Part shown: one piece after another, positions 8,957 to 18,208 of the stretch | How positions within the stretch are numbered: the first letter of the stretch is position 1 | Layout: each line of letters begins with the position of its first letter | Assembly (NCBI GenBank): GCA_015063285.1 | Contig: SUST01000003.1 | Span: 1 to 64,000, forward strand | From: Thermoplasmata archaeon | GTDB lineage: Archaea; Thermoplasmatota; Thermoplasmata; Methanomassiliicoccales; Methanomethylophilaceae | DNA: 64,000 bases | Direction: 5' to 3' | The notes under the pieces: model-generated | The model's database searches: none | Told to the model about the DNA's origin: nothing | The model's input: only the letters and a program-made list of their open reading frames with translations | Made by a program: the position numbers and the translations under genes

Positions 8957-9589
8957 TTATTTCTTGAGTTCTGCAATCTGTTTCTTCAGATCCTCTATCT
9001 CCTGACGGAGTTGAGCGATCTCATCCTCCTCAGGGTCGGGCAGATCGCTGTGGTCCAATACGCATTCGACCTTCAGCCCCTTGTATCTGACGATTCTGCC
9101 CGGAACTCCGACGACGGTACAGTCGTCAGGGACATCGCTCAGGACGACAGAGCCTGCCCCGATACGGACATAGCTGCCTATGGTGATGTTGCCGAGAACG
9201 GAAGCGTTGCATCCAATAACGATGTGGTTTCCGAGGGTAGGATGCCTCTTACCTTTGCTTGTGGACACTCCGCCTAAGGTCACTCCCTGATATATCGAAA
9301 CATCATCGCCGATGATCGTGGTCTCACCGATGACGACGCCGGTCGCATGGTCGATGAAGAACCTCTTTCCGATGGTTGCTCCGGGGTGGATGTCACATCC
9401 TGTGAGCTGGTGGGCCTTGTAGTTGATTTCCCTGGCCTTTTCCTTCTCTCCTTTGAGCCAAAGCTCGTGGCTCTCCCTATACATGCTCACGGCTTGCAGT
9501 CCAGTGTGGTATTTGATCGCATCGTTCTCATCTATGAGAGCGGGATCATTCTCCATTGCGACTGCAAGATCGTCCGGATCCACCTTCAT
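8957..9589 (-). CDS. cysE: Serine O-acetyltransferase
   Basis: A 210-residue left-handed beta-helix acyltransferase with hexapeptide repeats (residues about 65-150), including the catalytic segment I-D-H-A-T-G-V-V-I-G-E-T and the Q-G-V-T-L-G-G motif. It acetylates serine with acetyl-CoA, the first step of cysteine synthesis. It is the short form lacking most of the N-terminal helical domain. The last 30 residues (E-x-x-x-L-R-x-E-I-x-x-L-K-K-Q-I) are a predicted coiled coil, which is an unusual tail. A TATA-like TTTTTAAA (minus strand, 9616-9623) lies about 30 bp before the ATG, so the mRNA has almost no leader. It lies upstream of cysS. Confidence 0.92.
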   Translation of the reverse strand: MKVDPDDLAVAMENDPALIDENDAIKYHTGLQAVSMYRESHELWLKGEKEKAREINYKAHQLTGCDIHPGATIGKRFFIDHATGVVIGETTIIGDDVSIYQGVTLGGVSTSKGKRHPTLGNHIVIGCNASVLGNITIGSYVRIGAGSVVLSDVPDDCTVVGVPGRIVRYKGLKVECVLDHSDLPDPEEDEIAQLRQEIEDLKKQIAELKK

Positions 9590-9651
9590 GATATCAACAT
9601 CACATCTGCCAACAATTTAAAAAGGTTAGTTCCGTCGATATAGAATAATCG

Positions 9652-11208
9652 TCAGTCCTTCGAGAATCTTATCAGGTCCAGCATCTCCTTGGACGGAATC
9701 CTTTCGATCATCATGTCTTCTGAGGGGTTGATCGGTCTGTCCTGCACTTCCATAGGACGGCGGGATCTGGCCGATTCGATGGCACGCTCTAGTTTGCTTT
9801 GGTTCTCAGCATAGATCCTGAAGAGTGTATCGCCCTTCTCGACCTTTTCGCCTCTTTTGCATAGCAGCTCGATCCCGGCTCCCAGGTCGCTCGGGCAACC
9901 AGCTCCTTTCGCGATTGCAACCATTCCTGCATTATCTATGAACTGTACGATGCCCGATCTCTTCGCATGGACATCCTTCACGAATCCTCCGGGAACCAGA
10001 TCGCTCGATTTCAGTCCAGGGTCCCCATTCTGAGCCTCTACGATCTCCAGGAATTTGCGGTGTGCACGTCCGGATTTCAGTATGTCATAGGCCTTAGACT
10101 GACCGTCCTTCTCTCCAGACATCTCCAACAGGATTCCGGCCATGCCACACGCCTTTTCCATGACGTCGGGGTCTCCCTGTCCTTCCTCTAGGGCGGATAT
10201 GCACTCGCGTGCTTCCAATATCGGCCCGATAGCCTTCCCGATCGGTTGATCCGCACGGGATACAGCACATTCGATGTGTATGCCCAGGATGGTGCCGAGG
10301 TCGATGATGGTTCTGGCAAATCTTCTGGCCGTTTCGATGTCATGGATCTTGGATCCTGATCCCATGGGGATATCCACTAGCAGATGGGTAATGCCGATTG
10401 ATACCTTCTTGCTCATAATGGATGCCATCATCACCGGCCAAGGATCGATTCCCATCGGCCGCTCGGCTTTGATTATCTTGCTTCCGACAGGTGCATAGTT
10501 CTCGTTCCCGCAGGCGAAGACTCCATTGGTTTTATCCACAGCTTTCAGAAGCTCTTCGGTATCCATCTCCACATCGCAGAAGGTATCGACATAGTCTGAT
10601 GTGCCGCATGCACTGCTGATTGCACGAGAGGACATCTTGGGGATCGTGAGACCTTCCGATGCCACAATAGAGACCACAATGGGCGTGATCTTGTTGCCGG
10701 GCACTCCTCCCAGGCTGTGGAAGTCAACAACCGGTTTCTTTCCGAAATCCACAGTTGATCCCGTTGATGCCATGGACCTTGTGAGATACGCGATCTCAGT
10801 GAGGTTGGAATTGTTAATGTTGAATGATGATACGAAGGCCAAAATCTCTTTCTCGGAAAGGTTTCCGTCCATGATATCGTTGACGATGGATTCTATCTCC
10901 TCTTTGGATAGTTCTTCTCCGTTGATCTTCTTGCGTATCGATCTGGCGGATTCAGGCATAGGGGAGTACGCGACATCTACCTCTCCGCCGTCGATCGCTC
11001 CGCAGCGGTTCATGATGGTGGAAGGCATACTGATTATGCCTTTGCTGACAACCTTGTCTGACATCACCAGGGAAGATACTATCGAACGGTCTCCGGTAAT
11101 GCGGATACGATCGTTATGATTCACACCCAGTTCGAGACAGTCGTCCCTGCTTAGAAGTACAACTGGTTCGGAGAGGGTGATGTCGGACATCCGTACGGTC
11201 AGCTTCAT
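9652..11208 (-). CDS. deoA: AMP phosphorylase (thymidine phosphorylase family)
   Basis: The 518-residue protein has an N-terminal archaeal extension of about 85 residues, then the pyrimidine/AMP phosphorylase core: L-T-x-x-M-A-S-T-G near 145, K-P-V-V-D-F-H-S-L-G-G-V-P-G-N-K near 160, and the G-S-G-S-K-I phosphate loop near 280. In archaea this family converts AMP plus phosphate to ribose-1,5-bisphosphate and adenine in the pentose bisphosphate pathway. The partner isomerase and RuBisCO are not in the window. It starts 31 bp after the upstream gene at 11240-13171 and is probably in the same transcript. Confidence 0.85.
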   Translation of the reverse strand: MKLTVRMSDITLSEPVVLLSRDDCLELGVNHNDRIRITGDRSIVSSLVMSDKVVSKGIISMPSTIMNRCGAIDGGEVDVAYSPMPESARSIRKKINGEELSKEEIESIVNDIMDGNLSEKEILAFVSSFNINNSNLTEIAYLTRSMASTGSTVDFGKKPVVDFHSLGGVPGNKITPIVVSIVASEGLTIPKMSSRAISSACGTSDYVDTFCDVEMDTEELLKAVDKTNGVFACGNENYAPVGSKIIKAERPMGIDPWPVMMASIMSKKVSIGITHLLVDIPMGSGSKIHDIETARRFARTIIDLGTILGIHIECAVSRADQPIGKAIGPILEARECISALEEGQGDPDVMEKACGMAGILLEMSGEKDGQSKAYDILKSGRAHRKFLEIVEAQNGDPGLKSSDLVPGGFVKDVHAKRSGIVQFIDNAGMVAIAKGAGCPSDLGAGIELLCKRGEKVEKGDTLFRIYAENQSKLERAIESARSRRPMEVQDRPINPSEDMMIERIPSKEMLDLIRFSKD

Positions 11209-11239
11209 GTCTGCCGAATGGATGACAGATAATTAGTGC

Positions 11240-13171
11240 TTATTGCTCGAACTCTTCTCCTCTGGCGAAGTTCACCGATGGGCAGGGCCCGAAGCATTCC
11301 CTGCAGAATATGCATTCGTCCTCATGGATGTGGACCTTTCCGTCCTCCATGTAGAGGGCTCCAGGTCTGCATCTGGCTGCACAAAGGCCGCAACCTACGC
11401 ACTGCTCTCCGCGCATTATGAGCTGGAAGATGTGGTCGATGGTCCTTCTGGCATCCAATTCCGAACCTGACTTGCTGATGATCGAACCTTCGGCGTAAAG
11501 TGTGGCGCCCCCGAGCTCAATGTAATCTCCTTCGATCTTTTCCGGAACTATCCATGTGATGGCGTGACAGAACGGCCTGACCTTCTCGAGATCTATCGGT
11601 CTAGACAGGGCGGCTTCGACACTGTAACCGATGGTGCAGGGCGAGTACCCGTCCTGGACCTTTATGGTGATAGGGCCCTTCTCGGGTGCTTTCGTCTGTT
11701 TCGTAAGTTCCGATACCTCTTTTCCAGACACTCTCTGAACCTCCTCTTTGATCGAATTGGGTGCGCTCTTCCATCTCCAAAGGCTGTATTCCTTCCATTC
11801 TTTGGGAAGACCGCGGTCTTTCATGTATTCATCGAGATACTTGTCCCAATCATCCCATCTCTTGCTCTGTCCGGCGATGGCATCAAACTCGGCCAGATCT
11901 GATGCGGGACAAAGGAAGCAACCTATTCTGTCCAGTCCTCTCGTGTACCAGATATTGTAGGGTTCCTTCTTGTAGAAAATGTACATCCAAACGTGCATTG
12001 CGCACCAGTTCTGTATAGGCGATGCACCGATCTGACCCGGTGTCCAGGGGTTCTTCCAGACCCTCGGTTTGGAGTTCCTCTGTTCTGATTCGTACTTCCT
12101 CTGACCTATGAATGACAGGACACCGTCAGGGAAGTGCTTGTTGATGGCGCCTACGGTGGGGCCCAGTTTGTTGGTCTTGCAGCACCATCTGTAATCCTTT
12201 GCAGGGGGTCCGAAGTACACCAAGTTTCCGAAGAAAGCATCTGTCGGTGCTTTTTCTTCAATGAGCTGAAGACCATGTCTTTCGCACACATCGTGCACAT
12301 GTTGGACCGTCTCGTCGAATTCCAATCCTGTGTCGACGAAAAGAACCGGGAGTTTCAATCCAGCATCCAATGTCAAGAGCAGTGAAGCAAGACTGTCCTT
12401 ACCTCCTGAGAATGAGACGATGGTCGGAAGGTTCTGCTTTTCCATCGTCTTCTTGATGAATCCGACGGCCTCGTCTACCCTTCTCTTTATTACCCCTTCG
12501 TTGGCCTTAACAGCCTGATCCCAGGAGTTGTTCTTATCGGTAAGGTCTCTGAATTCCTCAGGCCTATACCATCTGGTCCTGACCGCAACCCCTTTCGTGG
12601 ATTCGACCATCTCAGGGCCGGTCATCTTGGCCATTCCGGTCGCGATTATCTCTCTGTCAGGCGTTATTATGATTATCTCATCGCCGAACTTTATGTCAGG
12701 GTCAGCGTCAACAACTCCAGGCGCCATAAGGTTCTTGCTTTCCCTTATGAAACGAACCGCTTCGGGATCGCAAACCACGTACCCTTTGGAGAAATGCTTT
12801 CCGATACGGTATGCACCCTGCATCCTAGCTACGAATTTCCATCCGGATCCCATATCGTATCTGAATGATGCTATGACTGCCCCATCTATGACAACCTCGT
12901 CCATCCTGTCCAGGGAAGGTGCCTTGTTTAGGATGACTACATGTCCGTCGGGGATTACCGCCCTGCCTGCACCTTCACCGTAATCACGGTCAAGGATGCT
13001 TCTGATCAACTGTATGTCGTGATCGAATGTAGGCCTTGAATCCCCAGGGGGCGTGAGGACCACCTCTTCGGTGGGACTGCTGCAGACTGGACACTGTTCC
13101 TTTTCCAGAATAGGGAGGTTGCATTCGTAACACCATCTCAGGTGGTTCTTTCCCAGTCTTATGGCGGCCAT
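11240..13171 (-). CDS. Zinc-ribbon/PUA/PAPS-reductase-like/ferredoxin multidomain protein
   Basis: The 643-residue protein has four recognisable parts. These are an N-terminal zinc ribbon (C14, C17, C27, C30), a PUA RNA-binding domain (about 125-205), a PAPS reductase/PP-loop domain with S-G-G-K-D-S near 255, C-C-K-T-N-K near 328 and C-x-x-C near 411, and a C-terminal pair of 4Fe-4S motifs (C-V-G-C-G-L-C-A-A-R-C and C-I-F-C-R-E-C-F-G-P-C). Methanogens commonly carry this architecture. The PUA domain argues for an RNA substrate (sulfur transfer) rather than sulfate assimilation, which is my inference. The TATA element (13201-13207) lies just upstream, giving a very short leader that contains a CCCTCT/AGAGGG inverted repeat. 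Confidence 0.8.
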   Translation of the reverse strand: MAAIRLGKNHLRWCYECNLPILEKEQCPVCSSPTEEVVLTPPGDSRPTFDHDIQLIRSILDRDYGEGAGRAVIPDGHVVILNKAPSLDRMDEVVIDGAVIASFRYDMGSGWKFVARMQGAYRIGKHFSKGYVVCDPEAVRFIRESKNLMAPGVVDADPDIKFGDEIIIITPDREIIATGMAKMTGPEMVESTKGVAVRTRWYRPEEFRDLTDKNNSWDQAVKANEGVIKRRVDEAVGFIKKTMEKQNLPTIVSFSGGKDSLASLLLTLDAGLKLPVLFVDTGLEFDETVQHVHDVCERHGLQLIEEKAPTDAFFGNLVYFGPPAKDYRWCCKTNKLGPTVGAINKHFPDGVLSFIGQRKYESEQRNSKPRVWKNPWTPGQIGASPIQNWCAMHVWMYIFYKKEPYNIWYTRGLDRIGCFLCPASDLAEFDAIAGQSKRWDDWDKYLDEYMKDRGLPKEWKEYSLWRWKSAPNSIKEEVQRVSGKEVSELTKQTKAPEKGPITIKVQDGYSPCTIGYSVEAALSRPIDLEKVRPFCHAITWIVPEKIEGDYIELGGATLYAEGSIISKSGSELDARRTIDHIFQLIMRGEQCVGCGLCAARCRPGALYMEDGKVHIHEDECIFCRECFGPCPSVNFARGEEFEQ

Positions 13172-13182
13172 TTCACTCAGGC

Positions 13183-13198
13183 CCCTCTAGGGAGAGGG
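13183..13198. promoter_or_regulatory. Inverted repeat between TATA box and start codon
   Basis: CCCTCT (13183-13188) and AGAGGG (13193-13198) flank a 4-base loop. They sit between the TATA-like element near 13201-13207 and the minus-strand ATG at 13171. The position overlaps the expected transcription start, so it could be an operator or a 5' hairpin. No regulator is known. Confidence 0.35.
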
Positions 13199-13294
13199 CG
13201 GTATAAATCGTTTCATGGTCATGGAACGACGGAAACGGCAGTTTTACTGCTGTCCGCCGGAAGTGATTCTTCTTATGCTTCCTTTGCGCCACCC

Positions 13295-16200
13295 TCAGGA
13301 CCTCCTGAGCTGGAAGATGACAATAGATGAGACGATCGCAGCTACTGCCGCGCCAATCCCTATCATTGTGATCGAACTGTCACCGCCAGAAGAGGACTCC
13401 ATGGGTGTTCCGTTCTCACTGACAGAATCTACCACAGTCTGAGGGAAATCAGAAGAGATATCCGTATCGATCGGAGTGGTATCCACGACTTTTGTTTCCC
13501 ATTTCGGGTATAGGTCCATATCCTTCGAAACGGTGATCCTGTCCTTGAGGACCGTGGATGAACCGCTCTCGGTCCATCCGATGAATTCCGATCCCTCCTT
13601 CAGAACGATCTTCAGAACTATCTGTTCATCCTTTCCGCAGTATACGGTGTCTGTTGAGCTTCCTTCATGGTAGTTCACCGCCAGTAGTTTCTCCCATACA
13701 GCGTACAGGGTGGTGTTCCTGAGAATCATCTTTGTAGATTGCGATGTCAGAGTTGCGGTCTGCGCTTTGCTGTTCTCACTCCAGCCGAGGAACTTGTATC
13801 CTGTCTTAGAAGGGGTGCCCGCAACCGACAGGTCCTGGACAGTGTACAGGTTGAGGTCGTATGCGGCGATCAAAGATGTTCCGTCCATGAATCTGAGGGA
13901 AACCGTCGAGGGGACAGAAGGTGTATTGTTGCTGTCATCCTTTTTGGTGCTTCCCGATGAGGATTGCTCTTTCGCAGGCGTTTCCGGAGTGGTAGTACTG
14001 CCTGATTGGGGCTGACCTTCTCCAGATGGCTGTTCTTCCGCAGGAGTCTTTGAAGGACTGGTGCTTCCTGCCTGAGGCTGGGTTTCTGCAGGGGTTTCGT
14101 CCCCAGACGACGGTGAACCCTTCTCAATCGGTTCGTTTCCAGAACCCTTCTTCTCATCTGTCGAAGTTGAATCCTCAACGGACTTTCTATCCCCAGGAGT
14201 GGAAGGTTCCTTTTCAGGTTCCTGCTTATCTTCACCAGAGGCGGATTGTGCAGGGTCCAGATGCCAAATCTCGAAGAAATCGGTATCCTTGGTTATGGTG
14301 GAGGAATCTCCGGTTCTGAAATTAACAGGTCCATCTGCGGCAGTAGCCCAGCCATCGAATATGTGCTGTGCCCATCCGCTGTCGCTTGGGAGTGTGTAAG
14401 ATGTGTTCTGTTCGACTTTGGTCACAGTGGTCTTTCCGTCATGATCATGAAGTGTCACGGTGAATTTGCCGTTCTCGGCCCATATCGGGTACAGTTTTGT
14501 ATCGTTCTTGATAATGAATGAATCCCCATCGTGATAGAGTATGCTTCCTGTTGATGACAGCCCCCATCCCTGGAGGGTGAAGCCACTCTTTGTCGCAGTT
14601 GAGCAACCTACAATTACCGTCTCTCCGTAATCGAATGTTTCTGTCTTCGTAGAATCGTCCAGAACATATTTGACGGTCTTCTTGTCAGTCAGCCAAATGG
14701 CATGGAGGTCCATGTCGCTTACGACCCTGATGCTGTCGCCCCTGTACAGTTTGCTCTCCGTGTCCCCCAACTTCCAATTCTGGAAGGTCTTTCCTTCCGT
14801 CATCGGATTATCCTGCTGAACATATACTGTGTCCCCGTCATATGCCTTGATGGTTCCGAGGACCGTATCGCCGTCCAGATAGCGGATGGTGAACTGTGAT
14901 CTGTCCTCATAGACCGCATATATGCTGCAGTTGCCGCTGATGACGGGGTCTGAACTCAATACCGCGCCATTGGATTCCAGGCTCCATCCCATAAACCTCT
15001 TGGATTCCGGCGCTGTCACGGATAGTTCGGATAGACGCAGTTCAGTGTTAGCAGCGACCATCTTAGAACCGATTTTGACGTCCTCGGAAATAACAGAGAC
15101 GGTGAACGTGTTCGCATTCCAGCTGCTTACGGCAGTATGGTCGCGGAAGGTGGTTATCTTACTGCCGCCTTCATAGTATTCGTTTCCTACATACCATCCT
15201 GTGAAATCATATCCAGACACGCTTTGAAGTTCTGGATAGCTGTCGCCCACGTTGAATGACTGGCGGGCGGGGAGTCCGGAAGAATCAGGCAGTGCGGAAT
15301 GGTCATAGGTCACAGTGAACGGCAGATATGTGATCTCCAGATAGATGTCGCTTCCCAGTTTGGCAAATTCGGACTCAGTAATTGTGGTCCTGGTAGTGCT
15401 CTCTCCCTTGATCTTCCACGATTTGAATAGATTCGATGCAACATTCGGATAAGGGATCTGATATGTTCCTTCTCCTGAGATGTGCATGTCATCGTCTAAT
15501 CCAGTGATCTCTGGGAAATGGATGGTCCAGCTTCCGCCCTCAACGTGCAGCGATTGTCCGTTGAAGTAGTAATAGCAGCTTCCGCCGAGCTGATTGGCAG
15601 CAGTGGTTGCGGTTGTGGTTCCGTTGGAATCCGTGAACTTGAAAACGGCATTGCTCGACCCGGTGTAGAATGTAAGCTTGTATTCTTTGGAATTGGAGTT
15701 GTAAGTGCTTGTGAGCTCCACCAGATGAACATCCTTGAGGGTAATAGTGGGGACGTTCGTCAGAACAGAAGCTTGGCCGTCATTAAGAAGCTGTCCTTTG
15801 GGATAGCCTTCGCTGAATGCATCCGTCGCAATGGATGTGACATTCCTCAGATCCTCGATCTGAATCTTGCTTCCAAGGTAGGTCCCGCTCTTAATCTCCG
15901 AGACACTGGTATTCAGAAGGTATGGTCCTGGACCTTTGCAGTTCTCGAACGCATGGGCACCTACCACCGTAAGTTTGGTTGAGAAATCGAAATTCACCGC
16001 ACCCGTATCCTTGAAACAATAGTATCCTACGTTCTTCAGACCAGGGGCCTTGAATGAAGCAAGGCCAGTACAACCTTCGAAGGCTCTGTCGCCCAGCATC
16101 CTTACGTTATCGTCGAGTACGACATTGACCAGGCTGGTGCAGCCTTTGAAGGCCTCTGCCTTGACCGAGGCCGAAGAGATATAGATGTTCGTTCCAGGCA

Positions 16201-16348
16201 GTGTTTCGTCAGTATAGCTGATGTTATTGGCATCAGTGATTTCGACATAACCGCTGGGTACGGCACCGTCGGAGCCGTCCGTGGCGATTACGAAGAATGC
16301 CGTGACCATGGTCAGGACCACGGCGATGAATGCCATCGTTTTATTCAT
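13295..16348 (-). CDS. BspA/InlB-type surface protein
   Basis: This 1,017-residue exported protein starts with a signal/anchor helix (M-N-K-T-M-A-F-I-A-V-V). Next come BspA-like leucine-rich repeats (about 40-200), then at least five Listeria-Bacteroides InlB-type B repeats with the pattern F-x-G-W ... Y-x-x-W, then a Pro/Ser/Thr/Glu-rich stalk (about 705-830) with degenerate T-P-A-E/K units. Two more B repeats and a C-terminal membrane helix ending in R-R-S follow. Such proteins are thought to mediate adhesion in host-associated Methanomassiliicoccales. ATG 16348 is chosen over 16378 because GGTGAT precedes it at 7 bp and the signal helix begins there. The gene stands alone. Confidence 0.85.
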   Translation of the reverse strand: MNKTMAFIAVVLTMVTAFFVIATDGSDGAVPSGYVEITDANNISYTDETLPGTNIYISSASVKAEAFKGCTSLVNVVLDDNVRMLGDRAFEGCTGLASFKAPGLKNVGYYCFKDTGAVNFDFSTKLTVVGAHAFENCKGPGPYLLNTSVSEIKSGTYLGSKIQIEDLRNVTSIATDAFSEGYPKGQLLNDGQASVLTNVPTITLKDVHLVELTSTYNSNSKEYKLTFYTGSSNAVFKFTDSNGTTTATTAANQLGGSCYYYFNGQSLHVEGGSWTIHFPEITGLDDDMHISGEGTYQIPYPNVASNLFKSWKIKGESTTRTTITESEFAKLGSDIYLEITYLPFTVTYDHSALPDSSGLPARQSFNVGDSYPELQSVSGYDFTGWYVGNEYYEGGSKITTFRDHTAVSSWNANTFTVSVISEDVKIGSKMVAANTELRLSELSVTAPESKRFMGWSLESNGAVLSSDPVISGNCSIYAVYEDRSQFTIRYLDGDTVLGTIKAYDGDTVYVQQDNPMTEGKTFQNWKLGDTESKLYRGDSIRVVSDMDLHAIWLTDKKTVKYVLDDSTKTETFDYGETVIVGCSTATKSGFTLQGWGLSSTGSILYHDGDSFIIKNDTKLYPIWAENGKFTVTLHDHDGKTTVTKVEQNTSYTLPSDSGWAQHIFDGWATAADGPVNFRTGDSSTITKDTDFFEIWHLDPAQSASGEDKQEPEKEPSTPGDRKSVEDSTSTDEKKGSGNEPIEKGSPSSGDETPAETQPQAGSTSPSKTPAEEQPSGEGQPQSGSTTTPETPAKEQSSSGSTKKDDSNNTPSVPSTVSLRFMDGTSLIAAYDLNLYTVQDLSVAGTPSKTGYKFLGWSENSKAQTATLTSQSTKMILRNTTLYAVWEKLLAVNYHEGSSTDTVYCGKDEQIVLKIVLKEGSEFIGWTESGSSTVLKDRITVSKDMDLYPKWETKVVDTTPIDTDISSDFPQTVVDSVSENGTPMESSSGGDSSITMIGIGAAVAAIVSSIVIFQLRRS

Positions 16349-16440
16349 TTTTGCATCACCCTTGCGGTCCAATTGCATGGTCCGCAGGAGTGATTACGGG
16401 TGTGAATATTAGATACGTTCCCGAGATTCTAAGGTCTAAG

Positions 16441-16463
16441 GTTATGGGGGTTCACCCCATAAC
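16441..16463 (-). terminator. Hairpin downstream of ubiD
   Basis: GTTATGGGG (16441-16449) and CCCCATAAC (16455-16463) form a perfect 9-bp stem with a 5-base loop, 6 bp after the ubiD stop on the minus strand. It probably separates ubiD from the surface protein gene. Confidence 0.55.
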
Positions 16464-16468
16464 AGAGC

Positions 16469-17734
16469 TTAATTCAGTTTTGCTTTCACGAATAGGGATC
16501 TGTCAGCATCCAAGGGGATGGTGGCGTCATATCCGACTTTCCAGGTGGTTTTTCCATGGGAGCTGGGGTCCAATGAGGATCCTGCTGCTCCGGGGATCTT
16601 CAGGATCCTGTCAGCCTGCATCCTGGTCGCGACAGCCCATTCGACCTCGCGGTCGTTGAATATGTCAATGTCGTCATCCACGATGATGACGCTCTTCATG
16701 GACGGATGTCCTGTGAATGCGGCCATTATGGCATTCACTCCGTCCCCTTCCTTGTTCTTCTTTATCGAGACCACACCGTTAAGCCAGCAGCATCCCCCTT
16801 CGGTAAGGCGGACGTTCTTGACCCTGGGGACAGCCTGTCTGACAGTCTTAAGGATCATCGGTTCCCTCGGGAGTCCCATGAGCATGAAGTGTTCGTATCC
16901 TCCTGGAAGAAGGAGGTGGAATATAGGGTCCTTGCAGCTCCAGATCTTGTCAATCTCTATGACCGGTTGCTGCCTTTCGAAGTCATAGGTTCCCGTGATA
17001 TCGACGAAAGGCCCTTCTTTCGTCTCTTCTAATGTGATCCTGCCCTCGAATACATAATCCGTGTCGGCGGGAACTACGATGTTATTGTCGCATCTTCCCG
17101 TTTTGAGGGCGGTTCCGTGGCCTTTCATGTACATGGCCGATGCGACCTCCAGTTCATCAGCTCCGAAGTCCATCGATGTGGCTGCAGCCAACAATACCTC
17201 TGCTTGTGCACCGACACAGATGGATATCTTCAGTTCCTCACCTTTCTCCTTGGCCATGTTGTAAAGTGTGAAGAGATGCCTGGGAACGAGCCTTACGGCT
17301 ATGTGCTTCCCATCCATGATCATCATCCTGTGGAATGAGACATTCCTCTTACCCTCGTATTCTGCAACTATGACTCCCGAGGTGATGTAGCGCCCGCCGT
17401 CTTCGGGGAAGTACTTTGGGATGGGAAGCTTCATGAGGTCCACATCCAGAGAGCATTGGCGAAATGCAGGATCATCAACGATCTGATACGGTTGAGGGGA
17501 TCCGATTGCTTCTAAGAGGTGCTTGACGATTTCTTCTTTCGGGATGTTGAGTGCCTTGGCGATCTTCTCCCTTGTGGAGAAAATGTTCCCCGCAGCCTTC
17601 TTTCCGTTGAGATTCTCGAAAAGGACGGTTTTGTCCTGATCTTTCATGAGTTCAGAAGATATCTCATTCGATTCGGGTTCTACAGGATTCTTGATTGTTG
17701 TGATCTCGCCGAAGAGCGAATCATTGACCGACAT
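16469..17734 (-). CDS. UbiD family (prenylated-FMN) decarboxylase
   Basis: The 421-residue protein matches the UbiD family: the N-S-F-H-R-M-like segment (N-V-S-F-H-R-M-M-I-M-D) near residue 145, the E-G-P-F-V-D-I-T-G-T-Y motif near 255 and a C-terminal W-x-V-A-T-R-M-Q-A segment. Family members reversibly decarboxylate aromatic or unsaturated acids with prenylated FMN made by UbiX, which is not in this window. In archaea one role is a mevalonate-pathway step (trans-anhydromevalonate phosphate decarboxylation), so that role or menaquinone-like chemistry is possible. ATG 17734 starts the family-like sequence, whereas the longer frame reads through two upstream hairpins. Confidence 0.85.
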   Translation of the reverse strand: MSVNDSLFGEITTIKNPVEPESNEISSELMKDQDKTVLFENLNGKKAAGNIFSTREKIAKALNIPKEEIVKHLLEAIGSPQPYQIVDDPAFRQCSLDVDLMKLPIPKYFPEDGGRYITSGVIVAEYEGKRNVSFHRMMIMDGKHIAVRLVPRHLFTLYNMAKEKGEELKISICVGAQAEVLLAAATSMDFGADELEVASAMYMKGHGTALKTGRCDNNIVVPADTDYVFEGRITLEETKEGPFVDITGTYDFERQQPVIEIDKIWSCKDPIFHLLLPGGYEHFMLMGLPREPMILKTVRQAVPRVKNVRLTEGGCCWLNGVVSIKKNKEGDGVNAIMAAFTGHPSMKSVIIVDDDIDIFNDREVEWAVATRMQADRILKIPGAAGSSLDPSSHGKTTWKVGYDATIPLDADRSLFVKAKLN

Positions 17735-17772
17735 AAGCCGGGTAATGTGTTGATAAAATAATAAGGTAGAGT

Positions 17773-17816
17773 CCGTCCTTCGTCGAAGGACGGGCATTGG
17801 CGTGGGCAACGCCCAC
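17773..17816. terminator. Tandem hairpins between two minus-strand genes
   Basis: Two stems lie in the 84-bp gap: CCGTCCTT/AAGGACGG (17773-17780 and 17786-17793) and GTGGGC/GCCCAC (17102 offset, i.e. 17802-17807 and 17811-17816). They start 2 bp after the stop of the 94-residue gene and end about 40 bp before the ubiD start. They may act as a terminator or as a leader structure for ubiD. Confidence 0.45.
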
Positions 17817-17818
17817 AA

Positions 17819-18103
17819 TCAATCTTTGAGTTTTGTTTTGTATTCGTCCTGTTGAGCCTTGAGCTCCTCGATCTTCTTTCTGGATACGAGAATGACCTGA
17901 TAGTATTCTTTGATGACGGCCTCATCGTATTCTTTACCCTCATCGAAGAATTCAACCATCTTCTTTCCTATATCTCTGATAGCGTCTCTGATCTTGGATT
18001 CTTCCTTGCTGATTTCTACTTCGGCCTTCCCACCGTCATAGACGACGCCGAGCTTTTCATCTGCTTCTTTGAAACCCTCTTTGATGCTGTTCATCAATCC
18101 CAT
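17819..18103 (-). CDS. Small coiled-coil protein of unknown function
   Basis: A 94-residue acidic, Lys/Glu-rich, probably all-helical protein. The strong ribosome binding site GAGGAGG sits about 6-8 bp before ATG 18103, which settles the start over the much longer open frame. The C-terminal half (V-S-R-K-K-I-E-E-L-K-A-Q-Q-D-E-Y-K-T-K-L) looks like a coiled coil. There is no signal peptide and I recognise no family. It diverges from the 142-residue gene at 18209. Confidence 0.7.
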   Translation of the reverse strand: MGLMNSIKEGFKEADEKLGVVYDGGKAEVEISKEESKIRDAIRDIGKKMVEFFDEGKEYDEAVIKEYYQVILVSRKKIEELKAQQDEYKTKLKD

Positions 18104-18208
18104 TTTGAAGCCTCCTCTGCGAATACAGTATGTCAGGGGGCCTATTAAAAATGATGAAAGCAGTTGGATGTATCCTCCATTAAATACTAGGAAGGAAATT
18201 CTTTCCTC

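Noticed and set aside
8857-8976. Longer N-terminus of cysS
   Set aside because: The extra 40 residues overlap the cysE end, are Arg/His-rich, unlike any CysS, and lie in a frame that only happens to be open.
13870-14235. Open frames antisense or out of frame to the surface-protein stalk
   Set aside because: They arise from the repetitive Pro/Ser/Thr/Glu-coding sequence and have no start signals.
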